A stretch of 64,000 nt of DNA, taken from assembly GCA_963576725.1 (NCBI GenBank), contig OY755242.1, positions 58,820,480 through 58,884,479 of the forward strand, given 5' to 3'. Below, in pieces: positions 21,369 through 32,242 of this stretch; positions within the stretch are counted from its first letter, which is position 1; each line of letters opens with the position of its first letter. The stretch comes from Azorinus chamasolen (Eukaryota > Mollusca > Bivalvia > Cardiida > Solecurtidae). Position numbers and translations under genes: made by a program. The notes beneath the pieces are model-generated. The model saw only the letters and a program-made list of their open reading frames with translations. It was not told the origin of the DNA and did not search any database.

Positions 21369-21811
21369 AGCCCTTTGTTTAATGAATATTCATAAAAAAT
21401 AATTACATCATGGATGACAATTAGATGAAAATTGATAACTGTATCATGAATAAGGGGTTTAACCGTAAAGTAAGATCTGTGTTAATTCATAAACAGACAG
21501 GACAGACCCTGATCAGACGGTTTGTACGACACCTCTACTCGGTATGCACATGCGTTAACCCATTCCCTCATATACTGTTTAGAATTAGCCTTTTTTAATA
21601 AATCTACCAAAAAGGAACATTAACTAGAGGAAAGGATTTTTTTTAGAATTGTGAACTTTTTAAACAATTGTGATAAAAAGAGCATTTGCTCCTATGGAGC
21701 AAATGCTTTATTTATCACAATGCTTTCAAGGAAAAATAACTTTACAGAGGTGTCAAAAGGCGTCAATATGAGGGAATGGTTAAATGCGTATCTATCTGGG
21801 TAAAGAGTTAA
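21369..21811 (-). mobile_element. Family A MITE, reverse, split by a C element
   Basis: TTAGCCCTTTG with TGAATATTCAT at the left, hairpin half at 21,500-21,530, then CACATGCG. After C, ATGCGTATCTATCTGGG and AAAGAGTTAA complete the element. Confidence 0.65.
21555..21783 (-). mobile_element. Family C MITE nested in A with TTAA target duplication
   Basis: TTAACCCATTCCCTCATA to TATGAGGGAATGGTTAA, 229 bp, with clean TTAA at both edges inside an A copy. The hairpin centre reads GAGCATTTGCTCCTATGG. Confidence 0.85.
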
Positions 21812-22199
21812 GAATACTAAACCTAAATGAGCTAATGTTAGATTTCCTCACAAAGTAGATACATATACACATTTTGTATTTCAAATACAGTTCTTTTCAA
21901 TTGAACAGTTTTTCTGATGTTTGTTCAAGTCGGGAGTGGTCAGAACTTACTCAGACATTATTTTTTTCATTGTTACAGCTGATTGTATTTTCAGTCGTTT
22001 GAAGGACGTGAAAATATCACTGACCACGGCATTATGGATATAATGATGTTATGCCATTATGGCCAAACAGCTGAGCTGACCGCAGACAACCCAGATCTTG
22101 TTTTCCTTTGGTAGTCAGCCATTCAGAACATGATAAATCATAAAAATGGAGAGACAACATATCAATATGGAAAGTTCTTCCCACCTTGTCTGTTGACGA

Positions 22200-22335
22200 C
22201 TTTTTTTCTCTCTGTCTGTCTTTGCATGTACATGTATGTATGTCTGTCTCTGTCTGACTGTCTTTCTGCCACTGACCCTCTGTATCTTTCTCTCTCTCTG
22301 TTTAGCTCTCTCCTTCCGGGGCCAAGTTCCCTCTG
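22200..22335 (+). repeat. CT / TGTC-rich low-complexity tract
   Basis: Pyrimidine-rich tract with CTGTCTGTC units. An A right end (ATTTCTTACATAGATATTC, AAGAGTTAA) follows at 22,360-22,404. Confidence 0.75.
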
Positions 22336-22439
22336 TCTCTTTCTCTGTCAGTATATGACCACGGCATTATTTCTTACATAGATATTCACCAGATAAAGAG
22401 TTAATGTACCATAATCTTACACGCACATTTTCTATTGGA

Positions 22440-23480
22440 TATATGGTATTTTATTGACAAATTGTGTCCCGAAATTCGTTACATTTTACCAGGTACTTCG
22501 TTTTCTGGTATTTACGGACCTGATTATTGGAGTGTTGCTAACGGTTGGTGACTGACATGTTGGTTAGTGCGACTTTTTTTAGCAATTTAATCTTTGACAG
22601 AATCTAATGAAGTCCTTCATATCCTGTGGATAAGCCATGATGGTTCTTTTCTTTAGGACTGAAACGGAAAACACGCTAGTATTATAATGTCCGGTATGCC
22701 TTTTTGCTCGTTGTAATCAACATCTTCAAAGGCACGACTTGAGACATCGACGAAACGTCAATCATTACAGATCTCGCACTGTCTCGCCACGACGAGATTT
22801 CATTATAGTTTATCACTGAGCCGAAAAAATCTGATCTCCCTGACCGTTCCGTAGAAGAGTCTTTTAATTTAACCCTCGATCTTTTCAGAAAAGGAAACAA
22901 TGAAATCACTTAATGAAACTCGAATTTTGGCTTTCAACGCAGTGATGCACACGAGTCACTGAAAACAGGATTACTGTGCTGGCCAGGGACATGAGAACTG
23001 GCCGTGCAGGAGGGGCAGAGGAATCCCATGCTAATTGTTGTTTTGAATCAATTTGTGCATCGTCAATACCCTAAAAATATTCATTGTACTTCATAAACCC
23101 CCTAATTGTATCAATTTCGTCAGAATCCTTCTGGGAGATGAATTGAGTGTGTTGGTTTGGAAACCTTATCATAGTATCATTGGCCGGAGATTCCTTCATA
23201 GTCCGCGTATGAATACAATGTGATCAGTGTCACCCATACGCTCTTCCGCTTGATTAAAGGGCAATCTTGAGCAGATGAATACAGATCACATTTTAAATAA
23301 TTTGTTAAACACTGTTATGAATAAAGGATGAAGGGTTGTTGCACGAGTAAATTGTGGTGTAATGCATCGTGCATGATAACCAGATATGCCTTCACACAAA
23401 TCAGCCGCTGTTTGAATCAGTAGTCTTATCACTATTGTGTAAGCATGTACAAAATACAATAGACTGTCGTTTCTTAACAT
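22440..23480. other. No recognised gene; unique-looking spacer
   Basis: Little of the usual repeat content and slightly higher GC at 22,700-23,040. A reverse-strand frame at 22,682-22,909 (75 codons) has no recognisable domain. An unrecognised exon cannot be excluded. Confidence 0.3.
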
Positions 23481-23486
23481 TCATCA

Positions 23487-23644
23487 GTCTGGGTCCATGC
23501 TTATATTTGTTTTTAGATGAGTCTGAGTTCGTTCTCAAATTTTTGATTGGTCAGATTTGAGCCAAAGGCCAAAGGCTCAAATCTGACCAATCAACAATTT
23601 GAGAACGAACTCAGACTCAACTAAAAAAAATATAAGCATGGATA
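23487..23644. repeat. Long near-perfect inverted repeat (family H)
   Basis: Two arms of about 75 bp, from CCATGCTTATATTTG to GTCAGATTTGAGCC and back, separated by AAAGGCCAAA. Arms include GTCTGAGTTCGTTCTCAAAT. Only one copy was seen in the window. Confidence 0.85.
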
Positions 23645-23685
23645 CTGGAGGTCTTGGGAATCTATATTGTTGATAAAAATGCATT

Positions 23686-23835
23686 TAACTCTTTGCACAC
23701 TAGCGGCGATTGCCTATGAGCGCCAATTATTTATAATTGATGCAAACAGTATGGATCCATATGAGACGCCGCATAATGATCCAAACTGTTTGTAAAGAAA
23801 TTAGATAAACTTAATTTTAAGAATTAAAGTAGAGG
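23686..23835 (+). mobile_element. Family B MITE, hairpin damaged
   Basis: TTAACTCTTTGCACACTAGC, ATGCAAACAGTATGGATCC, GAGACGCCGCATAATGATCC, CAAACTGTTTG. The second GCGTCTCATC arm is lost. Confidence 0.55.
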
Positions 23836-24180
23836 ACACTTGTTACAGACGAAACATTACTTAGCGTAACATTACTTAGCGTGCAATGGGCTTTTGTAAA
23901 ATTATTTTATAGGTGTGAAAACATCGAATGCAGTTCCGAATAGGTACTGACACTAGATCCAAAAAAGACTATACATGTACATGTATATAGTACATGTATG
24001 ATAATATTATTGTATAGAGCAGGGGTGTTCGCGAAAAAAATGTTAATTTTTTGGGGGGCTGGGTCAGAAAACTATCTTTTGGTATGTTTTAGATACTTAT
24101 GACATGTGATTAAAAAAAATAATGTATTTGTGATGGAGTTGTTGTTGTTATTGTTGAGACATAGCATGCGAAGGGCACGT

Positions 24181-25203
24181 GTGCGCTCGAAGTATTTGCC
24201 GTCGTAACATGCACAATATCAATTTGAGTTTAAAGTCACTGTGACCTTGACCTTTGACCCCACTGACCTCAAAATCAATAGGGGCTATCTTGGTCAAAAT
24301 CGATAGGGGCCATCTACTGGCCATGATCACCCTTCCTAATATATATGAAGACAACACACCTAACGCTTAACAAGTTATTGAGCAGACATGTTTTTAAGTG
24401 AATGTCACAGTGACCTTGACCTTAGACCGATTTACCTCAAAATCAATAGGTATTGTCTACTGACCATAACCAACCTCCCTACTAAGTATGAAGACAGCAC
24501 GCCTAATACTTATCAAGCTATTGAGCAGACATGTTTTTTTATTGGAGGTCACTGTGACCTTGACCTTTGACCGACTGACCTCAAAATCATTCGGGGCCAA
24601 CTACTAGCCATAGCCAACCTACTAAGTATGAAGACAGCACACCTAATACATATTTAGTTATTGAGCGGACAACATTTTTGAGTTGAATGTCACTGTGACC
24701 TTGACCTTTTACCGACTGACCTCAAAATCAATAGGGGTTATCTACTAGCCATGACCAACCTTCCTATTAAGTATGTAGACAGCACACATAATACTTATCA
24801 AGTTATTGAGCGGACAAGATTTTTGAGTTGAAGGCAACCGTGACCTTGACCTTTGACCGACTGACCTCGAAATAAATAGGGGTCATCTACTAGCCATGAA
24901 TAATCTTCCTACTAAGTATGAATACAGCACACCTAATACAAAATGTATTTATCAAGTTATTTAGCGGACAAGATTCTTGAGTTGAAGTTCACTGTGACCT
25001 TGACCTTTGACCTCGAAATCAATAGGGATCATCTACTAGCCATTACCAACCTTCCTACTAAGTATGAAGATAGCACACCAAATATTTTTCAGGTTATTGA
25101 GCGGACAAAGATGTGGCTAAATGACGGACGGATGGACAGACAGGTGGACGGGCGGATGGACAAGCGCCATACCATAATACGACTGAAGTTACCTTCGGGC
25201 GCA
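24181..25203 (+). mobile_element. Family K element: TIRs around six repeats of about 150 bp
   Basis: The ends TGCGCTCGAAG ... GTCGTA and (inverted) TGCGCCCGAAGG ... GTCGTA suggest short terminal inverted repeats. Between them are six diverged units, starting near 24,230, 24,400, 24,541, 24,680, 24,829 and 24,977. Each has GTCACTGTGACCTTGACC, TTTGACC, ACTGACCTCAAAATCAATAG, and AAGTATGAAGACAGCACACC. GGACGGATGGACAGACAGG lies next to the right end. Fragmentary open frames come from the repeats. Confidence 0.7.
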
Positions 25204-25273
25204 TAAAAATGATGCAGACAATAATATTACATACGGGGGAACAAATTGGGCTTTTCAAATAGAGAGTCTACTA

Positions 25274-25763
25274 ATGGAAATTGGAATGACTAATCTATGG
25301 ATAAACCAACATTATCTATCTTATAATATTAACTATAATAACGTTAAACAGCGTATTTTAGACATGCATATGCAAACCTGGTACACAAATATTAATAATT
25401 CAAGACGCTTATCATCCTTCTGTATCTATAAACACGAGTTTAAATCAGAAAAATATATTACTTGTATCAAAATGAATAAATCTAGAATTGCTCTTACAAT
25501 ACATTTGGGAAAGGGAAGACAGAAGATGTAAAAAAAAATGTAGAATGAATTTAATCGAAGACGAATATCACTTTCTATTAGTCAGTCCAAAATATAGCGA
25601 ACTTAGATCAAAATACCTGAAATCATATTATTGTCACTGGCAAACACGTAATAAATTTGAAAACCTTATGTCATCGGAAACATTAAGGACTATTCATAGT
25701 CTGTCAAAGTTCCTTTATTATACCGACCAATTAAGATCACTAAACGAAAATGTTCAGATATAA
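25274..25763 (+). pseudogene. Decayed non-LTR retrotransposon, C-terminal reverse transcriptase ORF
   Basis: Two overlapping frames (25,274-25,531 and 25,488-25,763) read QTWYTNINNSRRLSSF and then EDEYHFLLVSPKYSELRSKY. Together they resemble the C-terminal tail of LINE ORF2 proteins, where a Cys usually stands in the LLV-CPKY block; here it is Ser. The frameshift near 25,515 and short length show it is inactive. A 3' UTR-like AT-rich stretch continues to about 25,915. Confidence 0.65.
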
Positions 25764-25928
25764 GTTTAATTATAATTATGTTCCAACATTTCTTTCTCTG
25801 TAAATGTAGTTATTTGTGTAGTTGTTCTTGTGTATTTCATAATCCTGTAAAATTGTATTGGCTATTGTATCGTATGTGCTTTATGCAACTTCATGCCATA
25901 TAAATTTATGTTATATTATCATGCTATG

Positions 25929-26062
25929 AATACGATTCTAAAGAGTGGTCACGACTTATAGTAGGGTTTGGTGGAAATGACGATTCTAGAGAGTGTTCAC
26001 AGCATAGGGTTTGGTGGAGAGATAAAGAAGTTATTCTTGAAAATATTTTAATTTACGCATCT
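25929..26062 (+). mobile_element. Family F inverted-repeat element, partly duplicated
   Basis: ACGATTCTAAAGAGTGG and ACGATTCTAGAGAGTG appear as two direct half units, each followed by AGGGTTTGGTGGA. Downstream TTGAAAATATTTTAA and TTACGCATCTTATC match the copy at 8,959. Confidence 0.5.
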
Positions 26063-26745
26063 TATCTGGACCCCTGTTATATATATTTTACAACTAAATA
26101 CAAAGTAAAACGACGCAAAGCCGTTAGGCATGTCACGAAAAACGTGCGAAGGAATGTTTGCTTGTATACATATATACTTAAGCACAGTGTGACTGATTTA
26201 AGATAAGTCTTTCTGTTATGGCTGGTTTACGCACGTCTGCTTACAATTGTGTCACAGAACAGACATATTTGACAATCCTGACCATTCAATGCTGGATGTG
26301 TCCATTTCCTACAGAATTATACAGTATAAAAGCATGTCACCACGTCTTAACACGCCTGTCCCTGTCCCTAAGGCGAGAATGTGTTTTCAAGCGATTAATT
26401 GACATTACGTTAATTAATATGTATCAATGACTATGTATTGAAGAGCAATCAAGGCTGGTTTTATCAATAATTGTCATCAATGATAAAGGTGTGAGATAGC
26501 GAGCACCTTGCTGCACTTGTGGGCGGGGGAAAAACATGTCCGAATGACCGTTAACCAGGGTGACATCACAATTATTACGTCACATTGAGTGTGTGGCAGA
26601 TGGGTCAGAATACAATAGAACGATGGCAGTCAGACACATAGTATCTAGAGGGAAATACTTTCCATTGAATGTTTACTTTAGATGCAGATAAAGGTGTTTT
26701 AAGAATCTGTGTTGAATGTCACCAATTTACACACAGATAATGGTT
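26063..26745. other. No recognised feature
   Basis: Unique-looking sequence. A 70-codon forward frame at 26,218-26,430 shows no recognisable domain. Confidence 0.3.
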
Positions 26746-26746
26746 A

Positions 26747-26812
26747 TGCTGTTGATCTGTTAGTGTATGTACAGCATATGCTGTTGATCTGTTAGTGTAT
26801 GTACAGCATATG
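26747..26812 (+). repeat. Tandem duplication of 32 bp
   Basis: ATGCTGTTGATCTGTTAG plus TGTATGTACAGCAT occurs twice head to tail with no visible difference. Confidence 0.9.
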
Positions 26813-26819
26813 TGAAAAG

Positions 26820-27056
26820 TATATGATAGAGACGCCTTTTCACGCCTTTTCAAGCAGAGTAGACCCAAATCATTGGCTCATGCAAGATCCGTCTGATCAG
26901 GGTCTGCACAATTGTGCTTATGAAATAACATAGGTATGGTTCCAAGGTATCTAGCTGCTATCTGCTATGACCAAAACCTCTTGTGTTCATACACTATTTT
27001 AAGACTTCAATGAATTTCATGATCTTACTATTTCTTACCATGTAAAGGGTTTAACT
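26820..27056 (+). mobile_element. Family A MITE, left end eroded
   Basis: GACGCCTTTTCACGCC, GCAGAGTAGACCCAAATC, TCCGTCTGATCAGGGTC, then interior and GTAAAGGGTTTAAC at the right. Confidence 0.6.
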
Positions 27057-27224
27057 ATAGATATAATGACAAATAAAAGAAATAGCAAAACTTGTTTTCG
27101 TTATTCTATCTGTACAATTAGCCTAAAAACACTTTCTACTCACGCACTATTGCTTGTATCTTTCTCACGTGTGATGATAAAAAGAAATGAGTTGTATTTT
27201 AATGCATTGGAAAGCAGGTGGTTG

Positions 27225-27722
27225 TTTAGCCATGTACTTCATGGACATTCATGTAAGAATATTGACATTATGGATATTACTTAGATTATTTTTATAATAT
27301 AGCGCAGGTACACAGGAAATTTTGGTCACGACAGAAACTGTATAATCAGATATATATTAGCACATGAGCAAACAGAGCAGACTCTGATCAGACGGCCCTA
27401 CTATAGGAATGTATGAACAATTAATAAACTGGATATCTACAACGGCATTATGTACAATGTATTTAAATTATCAACGCAGAAACTGTATCTAGTATATCTT
27501 TAATTATCAACGCCGAAACTGTATCTAGTATATCTTTAATTATCAACGCAGAAACTGTATCTAGTATATCTTTAATAATTATCAACGCAGAAACTGTATC
27601 TAGTATATCTTTTTTTTTTATTCCATAAGCAAATTGAGCAGACCCTGCTATCAGACAGCTCCTACAGGATCTACTCTGTTTGCAAAGGCATAAAAAGAGT
27701 CTCTCTCGGGTAAAAGGGTTAA
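27225..27722 (-). mobile_element. Family A MITE, reverse, expanded by a 36-bp minisatellite
   Basis: The right end in reverse (TTCATGTAAGAATATTG) leads to AGCAAACAGAGCAGAC. The array lies at about 27,477-27,611, then a second AAGCAAATTGAGCAGACC, and finally GGTAAAAGGGTTAA. The doubled hairpin start suggests internal duplication with the array. Confidence 0.65.
27477..27611 (+). repeat. 36-bp minisatellite, four copies
   Basis: Units of GCAGAAACTGTATC, TAGTATATC and TTTAATTATCAAC. The reverse complement matches the same A interior box (GATCTGATTCTACAGTTTC) that founded the 44-bp array at 5,280. Confidence 0.85.
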
Positions 27723-28005
27723 AACTGAGCAGTAAAATTTAAAAGACATACTCTAAAACCACCACAAAAGGTATAATTTCCAGGCCTTTAAGACAGGCGG
27801 TAGTCTTGTGCAGGACAAAACATGATTCAGAAATTCTCATGCAGCAGATTTCTGTATTTCGTTCGCTCTGGGTCCACATTAGAGGCAGTTTACTGGATCG
27901 CCAAAACTGTATAACACTTGCACTAGACAGTCTAATAGCAGGTGTAATTTTGACACTTTTCAGAGTTGATTTTTTGAGATTCATATTCAGATTTTATTGA
28001 CATAC

Positions 28006-28240
28006 TTAACCCTTTAAGTTAACCCCTGGGACATATATATCAAAACAGTGCAGACCCAGATCAGGCGGCTGCTGTGGGAAAATCTGATTAGTACTAGAGT
28101 CTGTTCCGTTTGCTTATGAATAATATTGATTCTACAGTTTCTGTTTTGACTGAAATTCATTGTGTTCATATAAAAATATTTTAAAAAATCTCATAATAAC
28201 TGATGTTATTATCTATGGATATATTCATGGAGTAAATGTT
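28006..28240 (+). mobile_element. Family A TTAA MITE, diverged
   Basis: TTAACCCTTTAAGTTAACC, AACAGTGCAGACCCAGATC, a poor right arm, TTGATTCTACAGTTTCTG, ATATTCATGGAGTAAATG. Confidence 0.6.
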
Positions 28241-28965
28241 ATGCATGAACCATACACAGGCATTTTCAATACTTATCAAATAATGAACTTGAATCAAAGT
28301 TTGATTTTTACCGACATTTGTGAACCGACTTGAGAGGGGGAAAATAACATTCAAATGCTAATGCCAAGCAATCATCGGTTTTTTTTAAAATAAAAAAAGT
28401 AAAATACATCAATTTTAATGGTGTTGATTGTCTATTTGCATCTCTGCTGCTGTGTCATTTCCGAATATTTGGTGAATCATATCGGTGACTTTAGGATTAG
28501 AAACTCTTCCAAACATGTATTTTCTTGTGTGTCGTATCTCGACATTCTGTTTACACAATCTTAAGTTCAAGTAAAAATAAACATAGTCTATGAGCAGTGG
28601 TGTGTTTACAGGCAAGCTTTTGTTGTGGTTTAAGCCATTTTACCACGATTTCAATCCCATTTTGTCCATAATCGAGGAGACGCAATGATACATCATCTCG
28701 TTATTGTGTTTACTTAGTGACGTCATATTTAATGGCTGACTTGGAGACATTTTACCCGGAAGCAGCTCTTCCGCACTATTGCGCCGCAGTTTCGAAGCAC
28801 AATATGGGAAAGTGACCAATTTTCGAAAGGCACTTTCCGGGGATTTGAACCGCGTTGTGTTTTTAATATATTAAAAGATACGTATAACATTGCAAAACAG
28901 TGCACGTAAGATTGTGCATACACAACAGGGCAGTCAAAACAGCCCAGGGGAATATTATCTATGAG
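28241..28965. other. No recognised gene; one tRNA-like B box
   Basis: At 28,838-28,868 the minus strand reads GCGGTTCAAATCCCCGG, a match to the RNA polymerase III B box (GGTTCAAATCC). No A box or cloverleaf was found. Short frames on the minus strand (28,415-28,615; 28,729-28,923) have no recognisable domain. Confidence 0.3.
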
Positions 28966-28967
28966 TC

Positions 28968-29314
28968 TTAACCATTTCCATGTTCAATATTCATGTAAGA
29001 AATAACGACATCACGAATATTTATTAGATCTAGCTGATTTTTTATAATCTTAATTTTTCAAGGTATTTTTTTTTTGCTTGGACAAAAACTATAGAATCAG
29101 ATCTATATCATATTGACGCCTTTTGACGCCTCTGTAAAAGCCACTTTTTGAAACCATTGTGACAAATAGAACATTTGCTCCATAAGAACTAATTTATCAC
29201 AATGGTTTAAAAACTACACAATTGTAAAAATTACCTTTCCTCTAGTAAATGCCTTTTCGATAGATTTATTCAAAGAGGTTAGGTCTAAAAATAGCATATG
29301 AGATAACGGGTTAA
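28968..29314. mobile_element. Chimeric block: reverse A left half joined to C
   Basis: TTAACCATTTCCATG starts a reverse A copy that runs to ATAGAATCAGATCTATATC. Without an A hairpin it passes at about 29,107 into family C (ATTGACGCCTTTTGACGCC) and ends AGATAACGGGTTAA. Both inner termini are missing. Confidence 0.65.
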
Positions 29315-29409
29315 ATCTGGTTTAATTTGAGAAATGGTTAACAGTCTATGCGAGTCCCACACCTTTTTATGGTTGGACACATTTCGATATTATTTTTTTA
29401 CAGATATTA

Positions 29410-29860
29410 TTTAACACGTTCCCTTCACTGAGATGCCTTTTGTCCTATATGCAAGCAGAGTAGACCTCCTGTAAGCACCATCCAATCAGAGTCTGCTATG
29501 TTTGCTTATGAAAATTATAATATACATGGAAATGTAAATCTCACGGTTTTCTACAGTTGTTACCATCGTCAATAATTCCATTGTCTGTGGTGCTATTGTA
29601 ACATTCAGCTAACTTTTAATCAATGCACCTGTCCTAAGCGACCATTCTTTTATCGAAAACAAGGGTATTAAAAGCAGGTGGTTGCTTATTGCAGGACAAA
29701 AGTAATGCAGAAAGCTCTCTGCATCACTTTTGACCTGCATTAAGCTACCACCTGCTCTATACCGACCCATGATTAGACATCATTTTGATGGCCGCTGAAG
29801 ACAGGTTCTACTGTAGATACATTCATTATTTCTCAAATGAATATTTATGAGGAGAAGCGT
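29410..29860 (+). mobile_element. Family A MITE split by a D element
   Basis: TTAACACGTTCCCTTCAC, AAGCAGAGTAGACC, TTGCTTATGAAAATTATAA. After D the A right end resumes (TTCATTATTTCTC, TTTATGAGGAGAAG). Confidence 0.55.
29624..29816 (+). mobile_element. Family D MITE nested in A
   Basis: ACCTGTCCTAAGCGACC and GGCCGCTGAAGACAGGTTCTACTG. Hairpin GTAATGCAGAAAGCTC with CTGCATCACTTTTGACC. Confidence 0.65.
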
Positions 29861-29884
29861 TCAATACAGTTTACTTGTTAACAG

Positions 29885-30127
29885 TTAACCCTTTACTCCG
29901 TGTAACTGTACGAAATGGTGACACCATGAATAGTATAATTAGATGTTATAATAGCACAAAAACACTGAAAAATAGCCATGACAGAACTGTAGAATCAAAT
30001 ATACACATGAATATAGTAGCATAAGCAAACAGAGCAGACCCTGATCAGACTGCTCCTACAGGAGCCGTCTGATCTGGGTTTACTCTGTTTGCAAATCGTG
30101 ACAAGATACACAGATACAGTTTATTAA
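29885..30127 (-). mobile_element. Family A TTAA MITE, reverse, first of a pair
   Basis: TTAACCCTTTACTCCGTG, interior AGAACTGTAGAATCAAAT, hairpin GACTGCTCCTACAGGAGCCG. The right TTAA (30,124-30,127) is also the left TTAA of the next copy. Confidence 0.7.
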
Positions 30128-30363
30128 CCTTTTACTTGTTTAGTTTCATGGAAGAAATAATAACATCGTGAATATTTATTAGCTGTATTTCTATAATATA
30201 AATTTTTCAAGGGATTATATTTTGGCTTTGACAAAAGACTGTAAAATCATATCTATATATTGCCATACACAACAGAGCAGAGCCTGTAGGAGCCGTCTGA
30301 TCTGGTTTTACTCTGTTTGCAAATGCGTGAAAAGGCGTTGATCAATATGAAGGAAAGAGTTAA
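30124..30363 (-). mobile_element. Family A TTAA MITE, reverse, second of a pair
   Basis: TTAACCTTTTACTTG through AAAGACTGTAAAATCATATC and GGAGCCGTCTGATCTGG to AATATGAAGGAAAGAGTTAA. The left hairpin arm is partly deleted. Confidence 0.7.
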
Positions 30364-30696
30364 ATTGCTTTTAGTTCAATCAAAGTGAGTAAAGAGTAAA
30401 TCACAATGCGACAGGGTAAGTCAATAAATCCTTGCGACCATTTATAGATCTACACCTCAAAACCTGTCATGTTAATTTTGTGGGCGTGTGGATTTTATAT
30501 CTGTTAAATCGTAAACTTTTAATTCCCAGTCCCGTGTTAAATGGCCTTTTAAAGTAGGTTGACCCCGTGTAAGTATCACAAGAACGTTTGTTGCGGTCAG
30601 TTATGTGGTCAGTGTGGGTCAGTTCGACCAGTTTATGTGGAAACATATATTAGTTCAAACACATATAAGTTAGTGCTATAAAACAGTTTTGTAAAA

Positions 30697-30880
30697 TGCA
30701 GTAAAACCACTCATTTACTGAACATAGGAGTCTTAAAAGGCAAGTCTTTGCTTAATGAAGGTCAAAAGTAATGCAGAAATCTCCTATATAAGTTTTCTGC
30801 ATTACCTTTGACCGGCACTAACCTACCGCCTGCTTTACCGACCCATAATTAGACCTCTTTTTGGTGACCGCTGTATACCC
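30697..30880 (+). mobile_element. Family D MITE
   Basis: CAGTAAAACCACTCATTTAC; hairpin GTAATGCAGAAATCTCC with GTTTTCTGCATTACC; right end eroded at GGTGACCGCTGTATACC. Confidence 0.6.
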
Positions 30881-30889
30881 ATACAACAT

Positions 30890-31030
30890 ACTTTGTGACA
30901 ATCTTTGTAAATAGTTTGCATCCAAACTGTTATGCCGAGTAACTCGGTGTCTCGACTGGATCCAGATGTTATGCCGAGTAACTCGGTGTCTCGACTGGAT
31001 CCACTTGGATTGGGCGTTTTTAGAAAGATA
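30890..31030 (+). mobile_element. Family B fragment with duplicated hairpin arm
   Basis: ATGTTATGCCGAGTAACTCG plus GTGTCTCGACTGGATCC is present twice in tandem; the preceding part AATAGTTTGCATCC is the decayed left arm. Confidence 0.6.
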
Positions 31031-31339
31031 TGACATCATTTTTGTATTTGATATCAGACCGAATGTCTAAGGTTAAACAGTGAAATCAAACTGTGTTTTA
31101 TAATATGAAACTAGCTAATGTTTAAGACGGCGAAAATGAGCCTAGCATGACAAAGGTTGAACAAAGAAATAAAAATCACATCATGACAAAGTAAACTTTG
31201 TAGTTTTGAAAGCAAAGTAGATCCAGACCAGACCATTGTGTTCATGAGGCGAATGATAGTCAGGATAAATACACGAACGATTTTCTACGTGCAAAATAAA
31301 AATCATGTGTTGGTAAATATCAGCATGTATAGACTATGG

Positions 31340-31439
31340 CAGGAAACCGCGTTGCCAAGAGCCATCTGATATACAAAGTCATGTAATCTGCTCCGTTTGC
31401 AAAGGTACAGAAAGGCGTATTTATGGAGCAAAGGGTTAA
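31340..31439 (-). mobile_element. Family A fragment, reverse, right portion
   Basis: AAGAGCCATCTGATA, GTTTGCAAAGGTACAGAAAG, ATTTATGGAGCAAAGGGTTAA. Confidence 0.55.
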
Positions 31440-31684
31440 TTAACAGACGCAGAATGCACCTTGGAATTTGAAAAAGTAACGATACACGGTATCAAGTAAT
31501 CACAACAGAACAGAACATGTCTTTTATTTTCGTCCCAGTTCACAAAAGTAAACCACGAGAGCAATATTATTAAGAGCACATTTAGGTAGCAGTATGGAGA
31601 TGAAACGTAAGAAAACGTCGAAACGGACAATGTGTACAAATAAGATACTAACTCATGGTGAAATGTTAGTAGCGTGGTTTATAT

Positions 31685-31890
31685 TAATTCCTTCAATGCC
31701 AATGTCGGGAAAATGCCCCACGGCAAACAGTGCAGTCCCAGATCAGACGCCAAATGCGTCGTCTGATCAAGGACGTCAATATTTGTCTTATCCTCTTGTT
31801 CTTTGTCTGTGGTTCATTCTGTGAAATCTTTTGTTTTAACAAAATTGAGTTGCAGACGACAATTAAAAAATTGACGCCAGAAGAATTAAA
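31685..31890 (+). mobile_element. Family I MITE
   Basis: TTAATTCCTTCAATGCC at the left, core GGCAAACAGTGCAGTCCCAG with GACGCCAAATGCGTCGTC, then GAGTTGCAGACGACAATT and TTGACGCCAGAAGAATTAA. A reverse copy lies at 60,218. Confidence 0.5.
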
Positions 31891-32242
31891 TGTCACTACT
31901 GAGCGAGCTGGCCACGCCATTCTTTGCAAAGTGTTTCCACTGTCATAAAAAAGTTTGGAAACCGAGTTTACTATAAGTTTAGAGTAACAGTATTTAATCA
32001 GGTTTACTGAAAATAAATTTGGCATCCTGAACTTTTGATACTAGCTTATACATATGAGTCTTGTGTTTAGGGGTGTTTAAACCTTTCACCCTGTCTGATT
32101 TAACACCTAAGTCACCAACAAATACCGTTTTATTGCTGCCCTTATATACTCTAATAGCCGTTATAATAGCCCAGATCCTGCTGGCTATAGTCACGTTTAT
32201 GGTGGACATTTTATGTTACGCATTTATTATTCCTTTTGACCT

